64,000 bases of DNA, from NCBI GenBank assembly GCA_010015675.1, contig ML977004.1, forward strand, positions 509,357-573,356, read 5' to 3'. Origin of the DNA: Byssothecium circinans. Taxonomy: Eukaryota > Ascomycota > Dothideomycetes > Pleosporales > Massarinaceae. Shown piece after piece: positions 11,696 through 22,926 of this stretch (the stretch's first letter is position 1; each line of letters begins with the position of its first letter). Position numbers and translations under genes: made by a program. The notes below the pieces were generated by a model, which made no database searches, was not told the DNA's origin, and saw only the letters and a list, made by a program, of their open reading frames with translations.

Positions 11696-12101
11696 GGTGA
11701 GAGCTGCAGTTTTAAGAGACGTAAATGATATGAAAGTGGTCCTGGAGCGTTGAGCAAGTAGAGGAGTCGCGCGAAGGGCTTAATAGGCAGTAGGAATGAG
11801 TGAAGAGACGCCCTTGAATTCGTGATGTGGCAAATTGCCGTTGGTTGTGTAACATGCTCTGGGCGTTCACTGCGCTTTGCGGAGGGGCTGAAGAGTGAAG
11901 TGCGGGGATGAAATTGCTCGCTTTCCAGACTATGAAGAAGAGCCAAGTATATTATATTTATAGTTGATGGCCGACGAAGGTACAAGCTTTCGGTCACTGA
12001 GCTGTCGCCCGCTTCATTCACACTACAACAAGTACATGAACTCATAATTCTTAAATGTTGTCCTTTGAAAGGTCTTATGATCCTCTACCACTACCCATTC
12101 C

Positions 12102-12500
12102 TCACTCGTGGTTCTCGTCCTCCGCATCCTTCAACTTACTCTCCCCGACGAAAACCCATGGCATGATAAACAGATGGATCTTGATCAAGAAGTATAAGAG
12201 TACTATCGGTATCTTCGCCGGCAGGTACCATGGCAGGTCTACTGTCTGAAATTTCTGCGGTGAGATGATATTGCCAACCGTTTACGCGATGTCTCAATCA
12301 CAGAAACTGCGATCTGCTTCGCCGAGCCAGCCACATTCAATACCTGCAGTCCTGAGATTTTAGCCTATCCGATCGGAATCCCGGCGGAGAGGTGATATAT
12401 AATCAGCGCCGGAGCCTCATTAGAAGTCCGTATAAGGATCGCCCCCAGAAGACCACAGAGTTATATCCACAATATAAGCGTGGCGTTGTAGTTCTATATT
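12102..12500 (-). pseudogene. Remnant of a Dal5-like (allantoate permease family) MFS transporter
   Basis: The minus strand, read in two frames, reproduces the C-terminal third of an anion:cation symporter-family permease. One frame gives GLLGAILIRTSNEAPALI, then an in-frame stop, then SGLQVLNVAGSAKQ, equivalent to the family's SNVAGHTKK. After a frame change comes VGNIISPQKFQTVDLPWYLP and AKIPIVLLYFLIKIHLFIMP, equivalent to the GNIIGPQ...YVPAKI signature and last helix. It ends in a charged KLKDAEDENHE tail with stop at 12102-12104. At least two in-frame stops (near 12382 and 12455) and one frameshift near 12290 show it is dead. Remains of the 5' half may extend towards 12700. Substrate is unknown. 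Confidence 0.6.
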
Positions 12501-13484
12501 TTTGGTAATCTAGGTTGAACGCACCAACTCATCCAAAAGAAAGTACAACTACGTCGTTTGATCTCGAAACGCCCAGAAGATTGCCAATAACTTACTCGTT
12601 GCCACAGATCCACTCAATATGCGCTTCCTCTTATTCCGCGGTCAAAAACCTGCCAGTTGTGAATTCCTAGGCCGATACCAATACCATGGTATTTTACTTC
12701 AAAGGTGAATACTTCATAACAACGCGCGAAGCTCGTTTCAGTATAAGAGGCAGCTTATACTCAAACTATTACGGATTACTGCTAGTAGTCTACATTAAAG
12801 GAAATAGGGTACAAAGTGACATACCCCTATCCACTGCCACCGTGGCGCGTGGTACTCACTCCAGCACAATAGCACCAGCTCCGAACAAGCGCCACAGCAC
12901 AGCCCCACCTAAGCCCTTTTCGCCACGCGGGCACACGTCACCATTCGGCTGCCTTTAATCGGCACACCACATGCGTCGTCTCTCAGACAATCCACGCACA
13001 CATGATCGATCTTGAAGTGTTTGCGATAAGCGAATGCGAACGCCTTTACGCTGTGGCTTTGGAACCACACCTGCTTAAGAGCTACCTTTGTGGGTATAAT
13101 GGAGTAAAAGCCAGGGAAGTAGGCGAATGCGAAATGACCTTGAGATATAAAGATCGCGTCTTATTAACACAATCTCATCCCACAGCACTGAGATAATTCG
13201 AATTCGCAAGCCTCACTCTTAACACATCTCTCATCTATCATTTTCATCTCGCACGTCTCTTCTCGCACCTCGCACCTCGCACCTCGCACCTCGCACCTCG
13301 CACCTCGTTCCTAAACCCAACCCCAGAATTCCAAATCCCACCTCCACCTACAACTAGTTAACTCAGCCCTGCCACCCACGCGCCACGCTATACCAATTCC
13401 AGCACCCTCCCCTAGTGATCCCGTCATACCGATCTCAAAATCACAACTACCGAGCCTTTACACGGAACATACATATATTGAGAC
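12501..13484. other. Gene-poor stretch with 7-bp tandem repeat
   Basis: No intact gene. 13261-13306 is a tandem array of about six CTCGCAC units. It is followed by pyrimidine-rich sequence typical of a transcript leader for the gene at 13485. Confidence 0.6.
13261..13306 (+). repeat. Tandem (CTCGCAC)n minisatellite
   Basis: Roughly six and a half perfect copies of a 7-base unit are visible, ending CTCGTTC. It lies about 180 bases upstream of the start codon at 13485, probably in the leader or promoter. Confidence 0.9.
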
Positions 13485-14081
13485 ATGTGGCGCAAATGCT
13501 ACCAACAAGCTGAACTCTTCACCCCCTCGGAATATCAAACACGCCGCCACCACCGCAAAAGCCAAAACCGACACCTCAATACCACCTTCACATCGTCCCA
13601 ACAAAGCGAGATATCCCAGGAACAATCACCGCCAACGCCAGTCCTCATCATTCCCTACCACCGCCGCCGTCATCAGCACCGCTCCCACCACCACTGCCAC
13701 GGTGGACTCCTAGCAAGTATGGCCGCACTTCTACTTGCTACAATTTCCCTCGGCGTGGAGAAGATCCAGAAGAAGACGGAGGAGAGGAAGATTCGGAAAG
13801 CGAGTGCTGAGTGGGAGACTGTGAATGCTAGGGAGGAGTCTAGTAGTGCTGTGTTTGATAGCGCGATAGGACCCGGGGAGAGACGGAGGGGAAGGGGACT
13901 ACGGAGAAGAGAGGAGGGGAAAAGGAAGAGTGGAGATGAGAGGGCCGAAAGACGAAGTGAGAATTTTGATCATGAGGGGGATGAGGATAGGGATGGGGGA
14001 GAGGGTGAAGAGTCGCCGCCGCCGCGGTATGAGGATGTTGTTGGAGCAAGGGGTGTGGATGGAGTTGGAGTTAGAGACTGA
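13485..14081 (+). CDS. Uncharacterised basic protein with a membrane segment and C-terminal PPxY motif
   Basis: This single exon encodes 198 residues. The N-terminal 70 residues are rich in Gln, Ser and His. A hydrophobic stretch (GLLASMAALLLATISLGV) at about residues 74-91 could be one membrane helix. It is followed by a strongly charged coiled-coil-like Lys/Arg/Glu region. The C terminus reads ESPPPRYEDVV, a PPxY motif of the type bound by WW domains of Nedd4/Rsp5 ubiquitin ligases. Family and function are not recognised. A Rsp5 adaptor role is only an inference from TM plus PPxY. ATG context and length support a real gene, but it could be spliced differently at the 3' end. Confidence 0.55.
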   Translation: MWRKCYQQAELFTPSEYQTRRHHRKSQNRHLNTTFTSSQQSEISQEQSPPTPVLIIPYHRRRHQHRSHHHCHGGLLASMAALLLATISLGVEKIQKKTEERKIRKASAEWETVNAREESSSAVFDSAIGPGERRRGRGLRRREEGKRKSGDERAERRSENFDHEGDEDRDGGEGEESPPPRYEDVVGARGVDGVGVRD

Positions 14082-15090
14082 GATGGGGATGGCGGTGGTC
14101 GTGGTGGTGTCGGTGTGGGTGTTGCGGGGCGAACATAAACGCAGGTTAGCATGGGATCTGACAGGTTGGCACGCCACACACAATAACGCGTCACAGTGTC
14201 TTAACAACTCTATATGGCCAAGTTCACATTCATGTGCATACAGGCCCTGAGTGCGTTCTGCGTCAGAATGCATGTAGTACCCGAGACCAACGCCTTCTAC
14301 AAACAAAACCGTCTAGGGCACGGCATGCCATTTTCTATCCACACGACTCTAACGGAAACGAAAACAAACGGAATTTCAATTACAACACCTAAACGAACGA
14401 TCCATAATCTCTTACAACCTTGAAAGTCAACTCCCCTACATCGCATTAAATATATTCTTTATTCCCTCTATCCTCTTCTCTACCACTCCCCCTTTTTACA
14501 TTATATTACTTGCATTCACAATTAAATCCACGCCTTCTACTATATTCCACCACGCACCTCCCTTCCAAACATCTCAAACAACACCCGTCACATATTACTG
14601 CGCACTCAAAATCTTTCATCAATATTAATTGCACTACCCTACCATTCGCAGTCCAATCATTCCTCTGTTCCACAAACCCGTCCTCTCTTTAGAACAAGGC
14701 TCTAGAAAGCCGCCATCTCAGGAAGCAAGCGAATGATGTAATGAGTTATCTATCCATCTATCGAGCGCCAATGCACGCTGATGCAAACCATGCCCGCCGC
14801 CGACGCCGAAGCAGGAAAGGAAAGGAAAGACCGTGTACCGTGTAATCGCCTCGCCGTGTACATAAACGCCTTGAAAATGCGCAGGTAAACCCACCCAGTG
14901 CCCAACGCCCACCTTATTATCATTAGTCGTGTAGAAATTAGCCGTGGGGAAATAAAGCAATCTATACCCCGTACGTCTAACACCATCGCGCAGCGACGTC
15001 CAAACGCCGCTGACCCGTCAGAAAAAAAGGGAAGAATCACATTGTGTCAGTACCGCACAACGCAGCATTAGAGCCCAAAGAACGTAGTCT
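14082..15090. other. Intergenic between convergent genes
   Basis: About 1 kb holding the 3' regions of the PPxY gene and the hexose transporter. It includes a C/T-rich tract at 14440-14690. No gene seen. Confidence 0.6.
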
Positions 15091-16886
15091 TTAGACCTGT
15101 TCGCGATGCTCCGACCGCAGCGCGCCCGACGGCAGAACATCCTTATCGCTCACAACACCGCCGCTCGTGTTCGCCGCTTGATCCGCATACAAGCCCTCCG
15201 GGACCCACTTGCTCGACGTACGCGGCGTGCTCTTCTCGAGCATACGGTCGACCTGCTCGAGCGACAGGCCCTTTGTCTCGGGGACGAGGAAATAGGCGAA
15301 GACAACGCAGAGGGTGCAGGTTGTGCCCCAGACGAAGAAGACTTTGGATTTCAGGTTGCCGTAGGCTTCGTCGACCATATATCTACCCCGGTATTAGTAG
15401 CTTCTTTAGAGGAGGGAATGGAAGGGGGAGGGGGAGAAGACGTACGGAGTGATATATCCAATCACAAAGTTCCAAAACCAATTCGAAGCCGTTGACAGCG
15501 CAACGCCCTTTGCACGAATCGGTAGGGGGAAGATCTCCCCAATGACGACCCAAGCCGCCGGACCCCACGTCGAAGCGAAGAAGAAGATGTAGAAGCAAGT
15601 GAAGATAATGAGACAGTATCCCGCAGCGGCCGAGCCCTCAGCGGCGGTTCCCACGGCAGCGATGACGAATTCGCAGATCAACATGCCGACGGCGCCGTAG
15701 ATGAGGAGGGGGCGACGGCCAAACTTTTCAATGGTCCAGAACGAGATGGGGGTTGAGGCGACGTTGACGGCGGTTGTGATCATGGCGATCAGGAACGAGT
15801 TTTTGATGCCGACTTGTTGAAAAAATGTGGTGCCGTAGTAGAAGACGAAGTTGACGCCCGTCCACTGGAGTGTGTTAGTGCGTGTGGAAGGTTTGGATTG
15901 GAGATGGGATAGCTTACCTGCTGCATCATTTGAAGCGCCATACCGAGAATCACGCGGCGCAAGTTGCCCGCTGGGTTCCAACCACCTGTGAAGCAGTCCT
16001 TCCAAGTAGATTTCATAAGTGTCATCTCATGGCGATGGTTCGCAACCAGCTCATTCAGCTCATCCTGGACAAACTGCGAATTGGCCGGTTGACCGCGAAG
16101 TCGAGCAAGAGCATTAGCGGCCTTGTCCGGCTGGTTCCTCTTGACAAAGTAGCGCGGTGATTCCGGCAGGAAGAAGAGGCCGATGGCAAGGATGGCGGCC
16201 CAGACGAACTGAATACCGATCGGGATGCGGTAGGCGCTAGGGCTCATGATCTTCTGCGTGCTCTGGTCAACAACGGAGGCGAGAAGAAGGCCGATGGTGA
16301 TGAAGAACTGGTAGCCGGAGACGATGGCGCCGCGGACGGCCTTGGGGGCGACTTCAGACATGTAGAGGATGATGATGGCAGACACAAAGCCGACGCCGAA
16401 GCCCGCAATGAGACGACCGGGGACGAGGAGGCCGACCGAAGAAGCAGCCAATTGAAGGACGACACCTACAGAGAAGACGAGGCAGCCAGCGATGATGGTT
16501 GTCCGACGACCAATCCAGTCGGCGACACTACCGGCAATGAGAGCACCGAAGAAGGTGCCGGCGGAGAGAATGGCGACGATGAGCGACTTCTGCCAAGTGG
16601 CGTAGAGACGGCCATTGAAGGCATCTTCGCTAGTTGATGGACCTCCAAACTGCTGCTTGAAGTAGTTCATGCCGAGCACTGCCGGAAGTTAGCATGGTCT
16701 AGTTCACTGGCTGGCATGCGCCAAGGGTGAGAGATGATACGCACCACCACTAATATATCCAGAGTCATACCCAAACAAAATACCACCGAAAGCCGCAAAA
16801 GCACACATGAGATAGCCCTGCATAGTGACCGGCGCCTCAACGCGCGAGTCACCTCCACGGCGGGAGGACGGGCCCCAGAACGGCAT
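15091..16886 (-). CDS. MFS hexose transporter (sugar porter family)
   Basis: Four exons (16886-16745, 16678-15918, 15864-15446, 15382-15091) encode about 537 residues with 12 predicted helices. The ATG at 16886 gives MPFWGPSSRRGG; the frame upstream has no ATG. Sugar-porter signatures include GGILFGYDSGYISG in helix 1, ADWIGRRTT (loop 2-3 GRR motif), PESPRYFVKR after helix 6, QQWTGVNFVFYYGT in helix 7, EKFGRRPLL (loop 8-9) and VPETKGLSLEQVD after helix 12. All three introns restore conserved joins, for example YISG|VLGMNYF and GYITP|YMVDEAYG. The family imports glucose and related monosaccharides at the plasma membrane by proton symport or facilitation. The 5' region has GC-rich CreA-like words (GCGGGG near 17302), suggesting but not proving carbon repression. 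Confidence 0.95.
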
Positions 16887-17972
16887 CCTGGGTGGTGGAG
16901 TTTTGGGAATGTGGGGAAGAAGCAAGGGAGGTTGGCGCTGTCGTTCTTTTGAAAACCGTGGTTGTGGATCGTGGTTGTCGGGTTACGAAAGCGTGCGGGT
17001 GTCTTGGGTGTGATGAGGAATGCGAGATAGGCAGGGAGGGCGGATTTTATACAGGCGCGACTGGCAAACGCAGTAGTGCGAGCGAGCGAACAGAAACGCC
17101 GCTCCGGGCTTAGGGCCACTGTGCGTGCGCGTGACGCATCGTGAAGCTATCTAGTGAGTAGCAGGGAGTATTGAACAAAGTGAAGTGTCGGGAAAGCGAG
17201 GTGAGCGTCTGTGCACCAGACGTCCTGACGTTTTTGGGGAGTAAGGAATGAGAGAGAAACGTCTCTATCCCTGATCCGGTTGGGGCCCCATCATGGGGAA
17301 TGCGGGGAAATGTGTTACTGAACATATGGTAGAAAGGAATGGAAGCCCGCATGAAGTGTTCTGCACGTACCTCGGCCTGTATTATATACGTAGAGCCTCA
17401 TCCTATCCGACAACCACACTGACAACGCCAGGCATCAAACGCACAACACCAACCCTACCATGAACTTTTCCATGCTCAGCCCCATTAGCCGAAAGATTTG
17501 ATTGTTGTGCACCAGTCATGCCCAAAACGGTATCAAAGGCTAACGGCGGTTCTTTGTTTGGTGAAAATGAATGGGGCAGATGACGTCTGAACCTACTACC
17601 TCAACGCGGCAGCATCGGCCCTAGATATCTGGGAGAAGTGAAAGACATTGAGGTCGCGGGGCTACCAAGACCTAGGGAATATGTTGTTTATATCCGGATA
17701 AGTGTTAGCGTGTGTATAACTTGAAGTTTGTAAAGTACGTCGTATATGGTAGGGAATTGGCAACTCACTAATAATCCGCAGCCAAAGCGCATACATATTA
17801 TCTAGCACAACAACCGCCCTCTCAAACTCAGTATATCATCAACATTATCCAAAAATCCTCTCCAAGCTCCGTGAAAAGCGCTTTATTTTGACAAGGTAAA
17901 AACGAAAAGTTGCCGCAGTATATTGCATGGGTATATTCTCTCTCTCCCTTCTTTCCTATTTTCAAGACCACT
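16887..17972. other. Intergenic, hexose-transporter promoter side and P450 3' side
   Basis: No gene is supported. A GC-rich patch with a GGGGCCCC-type palindrome and SYGGRG-like words lies at 17279-17312, upstream of the transporter. AT-rich sequence at 17680-17900 probably holds the P450 3' end. Confidence 0.5.
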
Positions 17973-19829
17973 TCAATCCGTCGTCGACGTAACAAAAGCC
18001 CTCACGCCCTTCGACTCCCGCCTCACATGCGGAATGAAGTAGTCAGCCCTCATTTCCACATCCGACACATCCGTCTCGAAAAGCTTGAACTTGTACCCAC
18101 GAAACATCATCCCCAGGACTAGGTAGAGTTCTGTCCAAGCTAGACTATACACCAAGTCAGCACAAGCCTTCAACACTTCAACAACGCATAATAGTTAAAA
18201 AGAAGAAGAAGAAGGAGGGGGATACGTACTTAATCCCCAGACAACTCCTCGTGCCCCTCCCAAAACAAACCATGTATTGTTCCAACCCCTTCTCCCCGCC
18301 ATCCAACCACCTTTCAGGCACAAACCCCCTACTCTCCGGAAAAATCTTCTCATCATGGCTCAAATCCGGAATACTCATACTAACGCAAGTCCTCCTCGGA
18401 ATAACCCACTCCCCATACCTAATCTCCCTATCATGCGTACGCGGATTCCTCGCACTGAGTCCATAGCTCAGCCTCACAGCCTCCATAATACACGCCTTGA
18501 GATACGGAACCTGTTCCAGGGTCTGCAGATCGAAGCTCGAGCGGTTGGGTAGCGCGGCGACGAGATCGGCGTGTAAGCGGGTGTAGATGGCGGGGTTGGC
18601 GGCGATGTGGTAGGTTGCGATTGTGAGCGTGTAGGCGGTTGTTTCGACGCCGCCGGCGACGATGGTGAGGGCTTCGTCTTCGAGGCGCTTTTGCGATTTG
18701 TCGGCCGCGGGGAGGTGTTTGGAGGAGAGAATTTCGTGGAAGACGGTTTTGGGGGCGTCGTTGACTTTTAGGTCGGTACCTTGGAGGGTTTGGTTGATGA
18801 GGTTTTTGTTTTGCTGGGGAGTGTGTTAGTTGGTTAGGTTAGTCGGTCGGGGGACGTACGCGGCGGAAATCTAGGAGCCGTTTGGCGTCGGGTTGCATTT
18901 TGCAGACCAGCCAGTCGGGGATTTTTTCCATTAACTGTGGGAATGTCAGGGGGTTCTTTTATATAGGCTTGATTGAAATACGCACTGGGAGAATGGAAGG
19001 AAACTGCGTCGCTACGTGCCCCGTCGGCCCCATGTTCTTGAACGCTTCGTGGAAGGATTCGAACTCAGGATTCTGTAAATGGCCTTGATTAAACCCAAAG
19101 AAGTAGTCCATGATAATGTCGCCCGTCAACGCAGGGAACACATTGGTAAGGTTGATTGGCTCTTTCCTCGACTCGAATTCATGGAGGCGGTCGGCGAACG
19201 TGTCGATGTGGCGGTGGATTATGTGGATGAAGTCCAGGATCGAGCGTCGCGAGAACCTGTGGCATGTGAGTGTGGTGTGGTTGAATGCTTTTTGGGATAT
19301 TACATGGGAGCTAATGCAGCGCGGCGGCGTTTGTGTGCAGCTGCGTGAACCGTCATGAGGAGGCCATTTTCGCTGCCAAAACGAGAGTCCCATCCCACTT
19401 TGTCGAGGTGGACGCCGGCTGGGTAGATGGTGTCGAAAAAGTGCGAGTCTCTGATGTGGATTTCGTCTGGAGTCACGCGGATAATGGGACCTGATGGAGT
19501 GGAGGATAAGGTCAGCAAAGTTCATATCGATTAGGCACGGCTCGTCCCACACCCGGTCGACGATGTCTGACATACAGGTCAGGGGCAGCACACAACATAC
19601 CATATTGATCATGCAATTCCGAAATCTTCTTCGAAAACTGCCCGCCTTTGACGATCTCATAGTAGGCCTCGTACCAAGTCGTTGCCGCCGCCCATTTCGA
19701 ACCCGGGAACTTTGCCAGTGGATGGAAGACGAGGCGATAAACCACAAGCCCGAGCCAGTACACAACAAAGCCAACTCCGGCGGCTGCGGCCAATAAAGCA
19801 CGATGCTCCAGAAGACGACCCAGCTCCAT
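17973..19829 (-). CDS. Cytochrome P450 monooxygenase, ER-anchored
   Basis: Exons run from the ATG at 19829 (MELGRLLEHRALLAAAAGVG) with an N-terminal membrane anchor and hinge FHPLAKFPGSK. At least five introns are inferred (19491-19600, then near 19275-19330, 18925-18985, 18815-18860 and 18158-18225). P450 landmarks appear in order: GPIIRVTPDEIHI; the oxygen-activating I helix AGGVETT; the K-helix ExxR in MEAVRLSYGLSARNPR; PERWLDGG; and the haem loop FGRGTRSCLGIN with the Cys thiolate. The overall pattern resembles the trichodiene-oxygenase-like, secondary-metabolism-associated P450s of ascomycetes, but the CYP family cannot be assigned by eye. It is divergent from a methyltransferase across 667 bases. 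Substrate is unknown. Confidence 0.9.
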
Positions 19830-20496
19830 GGCTCGTTGCTGACAGGAGGCACTGGTAGAGCGGGCGGCCGTGTGTACTTATGTGCTTGGTCACGAGTTGG
19901 TTGACATGCAGTGACATGACAGTGACAGGACGACTGGACGACTGCACAACTGCACAACTGCACACTATCACTCAATGCACACATATTGGGCGTGGGCTAA
20001 TGATGGGATAGAGCTCCCGCAGGAGGGCGACCTTCTCGTATGCGCTCCTTCTGGCCCGCCATCTCTCGCTAGACAGTGAATAATATTAAATGGAATGTAC
20101 CAATGCAGCAATGCAGCCTCGGCTGGCGGCACAGGGCGTTCGCAGCGCAAAACCCTCCAATGGCAACTCTGTCACATCCAACCTCTCACCTGCTGCTCTG
20201 CCGACGCTGCACGCCATCGCCATCGCCATCGCCATCGCCATCGCCATCGCTATACGGGAGAGTTCGACGACGTTGGCAGCCGTGCAATAGATAGCGCCAA
20301 TCGCGTCGCGCGCCAGACGCTGTCGGCTCGCTCAAGAGCGGGGCATGGTCATGGAAAATCCGCGGAGCCCCGCTGCGCGCGCTTGCGGCCATGATCAGGT
20401 CAGACCATCCCGTACCATTGAATAATATATTGGACGACATATACACCCTGATCGCTGCCCTCCTGCGCCTGCGTCTACACCTCCCATCGCCCAGCC
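19830..20496. promoter_or_regulatory. Shared promoter region of P450 and methyltransferase, with microsatellites
   Basis: The 667-base gap separates two divergent start codons. It holds ACTGCACA repeated three times near 19940-19966 and a perfect (GCCATC)n hexamer array at 20213-20250. Co-regulation is possible but not shown. Confidence 0.5.
20213..20250 (+). repeat. (GCCATC)n microsatellite
   Basis: About six perfect GCCATC units in a row in the intergenic region upstream of the methyltransferase gene. Confidence 0.9.
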
Positions 20497-21856
20497 ATGT
20501 CCGCCGCCGCTCCCAGTGAAGGAGGTCCGTCGCAGACGGCGCCATCCCCACCACCGCAAACAGCCTCGGCCTCGGCCTCAGCCTCAGCCGAACCCCCCAC
20601 CTCCACCACCTCCACCACCACAGCACCCGAAGCAGCACCAGCGCCAGCGCCAGCGCCAGCACCAGCAACGGAATCCTCACCACAAGCAACGGAAACCCCA
20701 CCACAACCCCAGACCGACACCCAAGCCGACCACAACGACTCCGTCCTGAACCTCGAAGCCGACACGGCAGAAGCCACCGACGATGACAACGACTCCGCCT
20801 TCGAAGGCCACTCGACGGCCAGCACCTCGCTCGCCTCGTCCGTCATGCACTACGAATACTCCAACGGCCGTCGCTACCACGGCTACCGTAGCGGCACCTA
20901 CCTGCTCCCCAACGACGACGAGGAGCAAGACCGTCTCGACTTTGTCCACCACATCTTCCTGCTGATGCTGGACGGGAAGCTCTACAACGCGCCCTTGCAA
21001 AACCCGCGGCGCGTGCTCGACATCGGCACCGGCACGGGCATCTGGGCCATAGATTTCGGCGACGCCCATCCAGGCGCCGAAGTCTTCGGCACCGACCTCT
21101 CCCCCATCCAACCCAGCTGGGTGCCCCCCAATGTCAAATTCTACATCGACGATCTGGAGAGCGACTGGGTGTATGCGCCCGAGGAGCACTTCGATTACAT
21201 CCACGTGCGCGAGATGGTGGGCGCCGTGGCCGACTGGGACCGATTATGCGCGCAATCGTATGCGAATTTGAACCCGGGCGGCTATCTGGAGCTGCAGGAG
21301 CCGATTGCGCGCTTCGAATGCGATGACGGGTCGTTGACCCAGGACACAGACTTGTATCAATGGCAGGAGCTGTGCAATGAGGCGTCGAAGAAGTTTGGCA
21401 AGGAGGTGCAGACTGCGGGGTTGCTGAAGAGTCAGGTGCTTAATGCGGGATTTGTCGATGTGCATGAGAAGATTGTCAAGGTACTCCTCTCTCTTCCTCT
21501 TTTTCACCGCTTCTCATCCCTGTAATCCCTACATTATACTGATACTTATAGGTTCCCATCGGTCCTTGGCCCAAAGATCCCAAGATGAAGGAACTCGGCC
21601 GCTATCACCGGGAGCAACTTTCACAAGGTCGGTCTTTCCATCCCAATCCATCCCTGCCCTACGAACACTCCTAATTGTACGGCTAGGTATCGGTCCATAC
21701 ACTTTAGGTTTCCTCGGCAAAGTACAGGGCTGGAGCGAAGCAGAGTGTAAAATCATCACCGCAAAAGTCCAGACGCAAATGCGCAACCCCAAGATCCACA
21801 CGTACATCAAGTACTTTTTCGTCCACGGCCGGAAGCCTGATAACGCCGTTCACTAG
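20497..21856 (+). CDS. LaeA-like SAM-dependent methyltransferase
   Basis: Three exons (20497-21480, 21552-21627, 21687-21856) encode about 409 residues. The first 120 residues are low complexity: Ala/Ser, Pro/Thr and Ala/Pro runs from hexamer expansions, then an acidic Asp/Glu patch. The catalytic domain starts at YLLPNDDEEQDRLDFVHHI, the usual entry of fungal TAM/UMTA methyltransferases. It contains motif I VLDIGTGTGIWAIDFGDAHP, the acidic GTDLSPIQPSWVPPN, FDYIHVREM and LNPGGYLELQE. It ends GWSEAECKIITAK...YFFVHGRKP. Homologues include LaeA (a global regulator) and many pathway methyltransferases, so the acceptor is unknown. A divergent P450 next door would suit a small tailoring pair, but no backbone synthase is in the window. 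Confidence 0.9.
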
Positions 21857-22590
21857 GCCAACTGGTTTTCCGGTATGACGTGAGTCGGGAAGAGGGGCAT
21901 GGGAGGAAGGTGGCGTCTTGGGTGCCGGTGCGGGGCGTTGGAGGTCGAAAAGGGATCGAGTAGTACACCGATTTTTAATATTCAATCGTCATATTCGAGC
22001 GCCTTGATGTTGACGTCTCTTCCTCATTATAATTCTTTTCCTAGTAAGACGTGGAAGTCTGGACGGCGAGGGAGCACCAAAGACTAAGGCACATGACATA
22101 ATAACTTCTCTCTCCGAATATTGCAATCATAATTCCAACACCAAACCGATACATGATTACAAGAGCCACTCCGGCCCAGCATAAATATAAATATATATGT
22201 GGCACATTCTTTCCCATTTCTTCTTCTTCCAAGCCTTCCATTCAATGTCATCCCGATCAGCCCAACGGGTCCGGTGACCATAAGACAACAGATATAGCTT
22301 CGAGACAGATCGCTTCAGGGCTTCGTAGTGCTTCACCTTAACATATCCGTACACCATAATTCATCCCCTTTGATATCCCTTGGCCGCCACATTTATCTAC
22401 CATCAACCATCCACTAACCCCTAACATGCACACGTGCACACTTCCACAGTTTCAACCCTCCACTCTCATCTCCACCATATAACGCTTAACTTGCTACTCT
22501 TTCATCGCCTTGCCCTTCATGCATCTGTTGTTTGATATCTATACGGACACCCAGCACCTCCATACTCCTAAATCTTAACAACTTTCGGGA
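21857..22590. other. Intergenic, 3' regions
   Basis: AT-rich sequence between the methyltransferase stop and the small convergent gene at 22591. No gene or structured element recognised. Confidence 0.5.
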
Positions 22591-22926
22591 TTATCCCAAG
22601 CCCGCAACCGCACTCCTCGCCAACTCTATACCCCTTCGTCTCCCCCTCCTCTCCTCCGTCTTCACGCTCACCCCTGGCCCCATCCCCATCCCCGTCACAG
22701 CGCCAACGACAGGCGTGAACCCCATCAAAAACAATAGCTGTGCCTCGCGTACCGTGTACGGGATGACTTGACTCCCGGTCCCAGTATCGATGTGAATAGA
22801 GAGGTGCTGTTTAGGAATAGCTTCCTTTTTCGGCGGAGCGGTGTTAACCCGAATAGTCGCCGACGAGTTAGGCGCCGTGGTTTGACTGTTTGGATTCTGT
22901 GATGGGGCTTGCGTGTGTGTTGGCAT
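22591..22926 (-). CDS. Small hypothetical protein, 111 residues
   Basis: The single ORF starts at a true ATG (22926). The N-terminal 35 residues are polar and Pro/Asn/Gln-rich. A more structured core follows (HLSIHIDTGTGSQVIPYTVR, EAQLLFLMGFTPVVGAVTGM) and a basic tail GRRRGIELARSAVAGLG. The middle looks like a real folded segment, not translated noise. No family is recognised and splicing was not resolved. Confidence 0.45.
   Translation of the reverse strand: MPTHTQAPSQNPNSQTTAPNSSATIRVNTAPPKKEAIPKQHLSIHIDTGTGSQVIPYTVREAQLLFLMGFTPVVGAVTGMGMGPGVSVKTEERRGRRRGIELARSAVAGLG

Noticed and set aside
13261..13306. Heptamer array considered as telomere-like or CRISPR repeat
   Set aside because: CTCGCAC is not a telomeric unit and there are no spacers; a simple minisatellite.
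20565..20670. Tandem hexamers in the methyltransferase gene considered as a CRISPR-like or structural repeat
   Set aside because: Contiguous in-frame codon repeats encoding Ala/Ser and Ala/Pro without spacers; ordinary low-complexity coding sequence.
20186..20704. Minus-strand ORF rich in Trp, Arg and Asp-Gly repeats
   Set aside because: Generated by the GCCATC and Ala/Ser/Pro hexamer repeats of the divergent promoter and methyltransferase N terminus.
15091..21856. Treating hexose transporter, P450 and methyltransferase as one biosynthetic cluster
   Set aside because: No polyketide, peptide or terpene synthase is present, and a generic sugar porter is a poor cluster marker.
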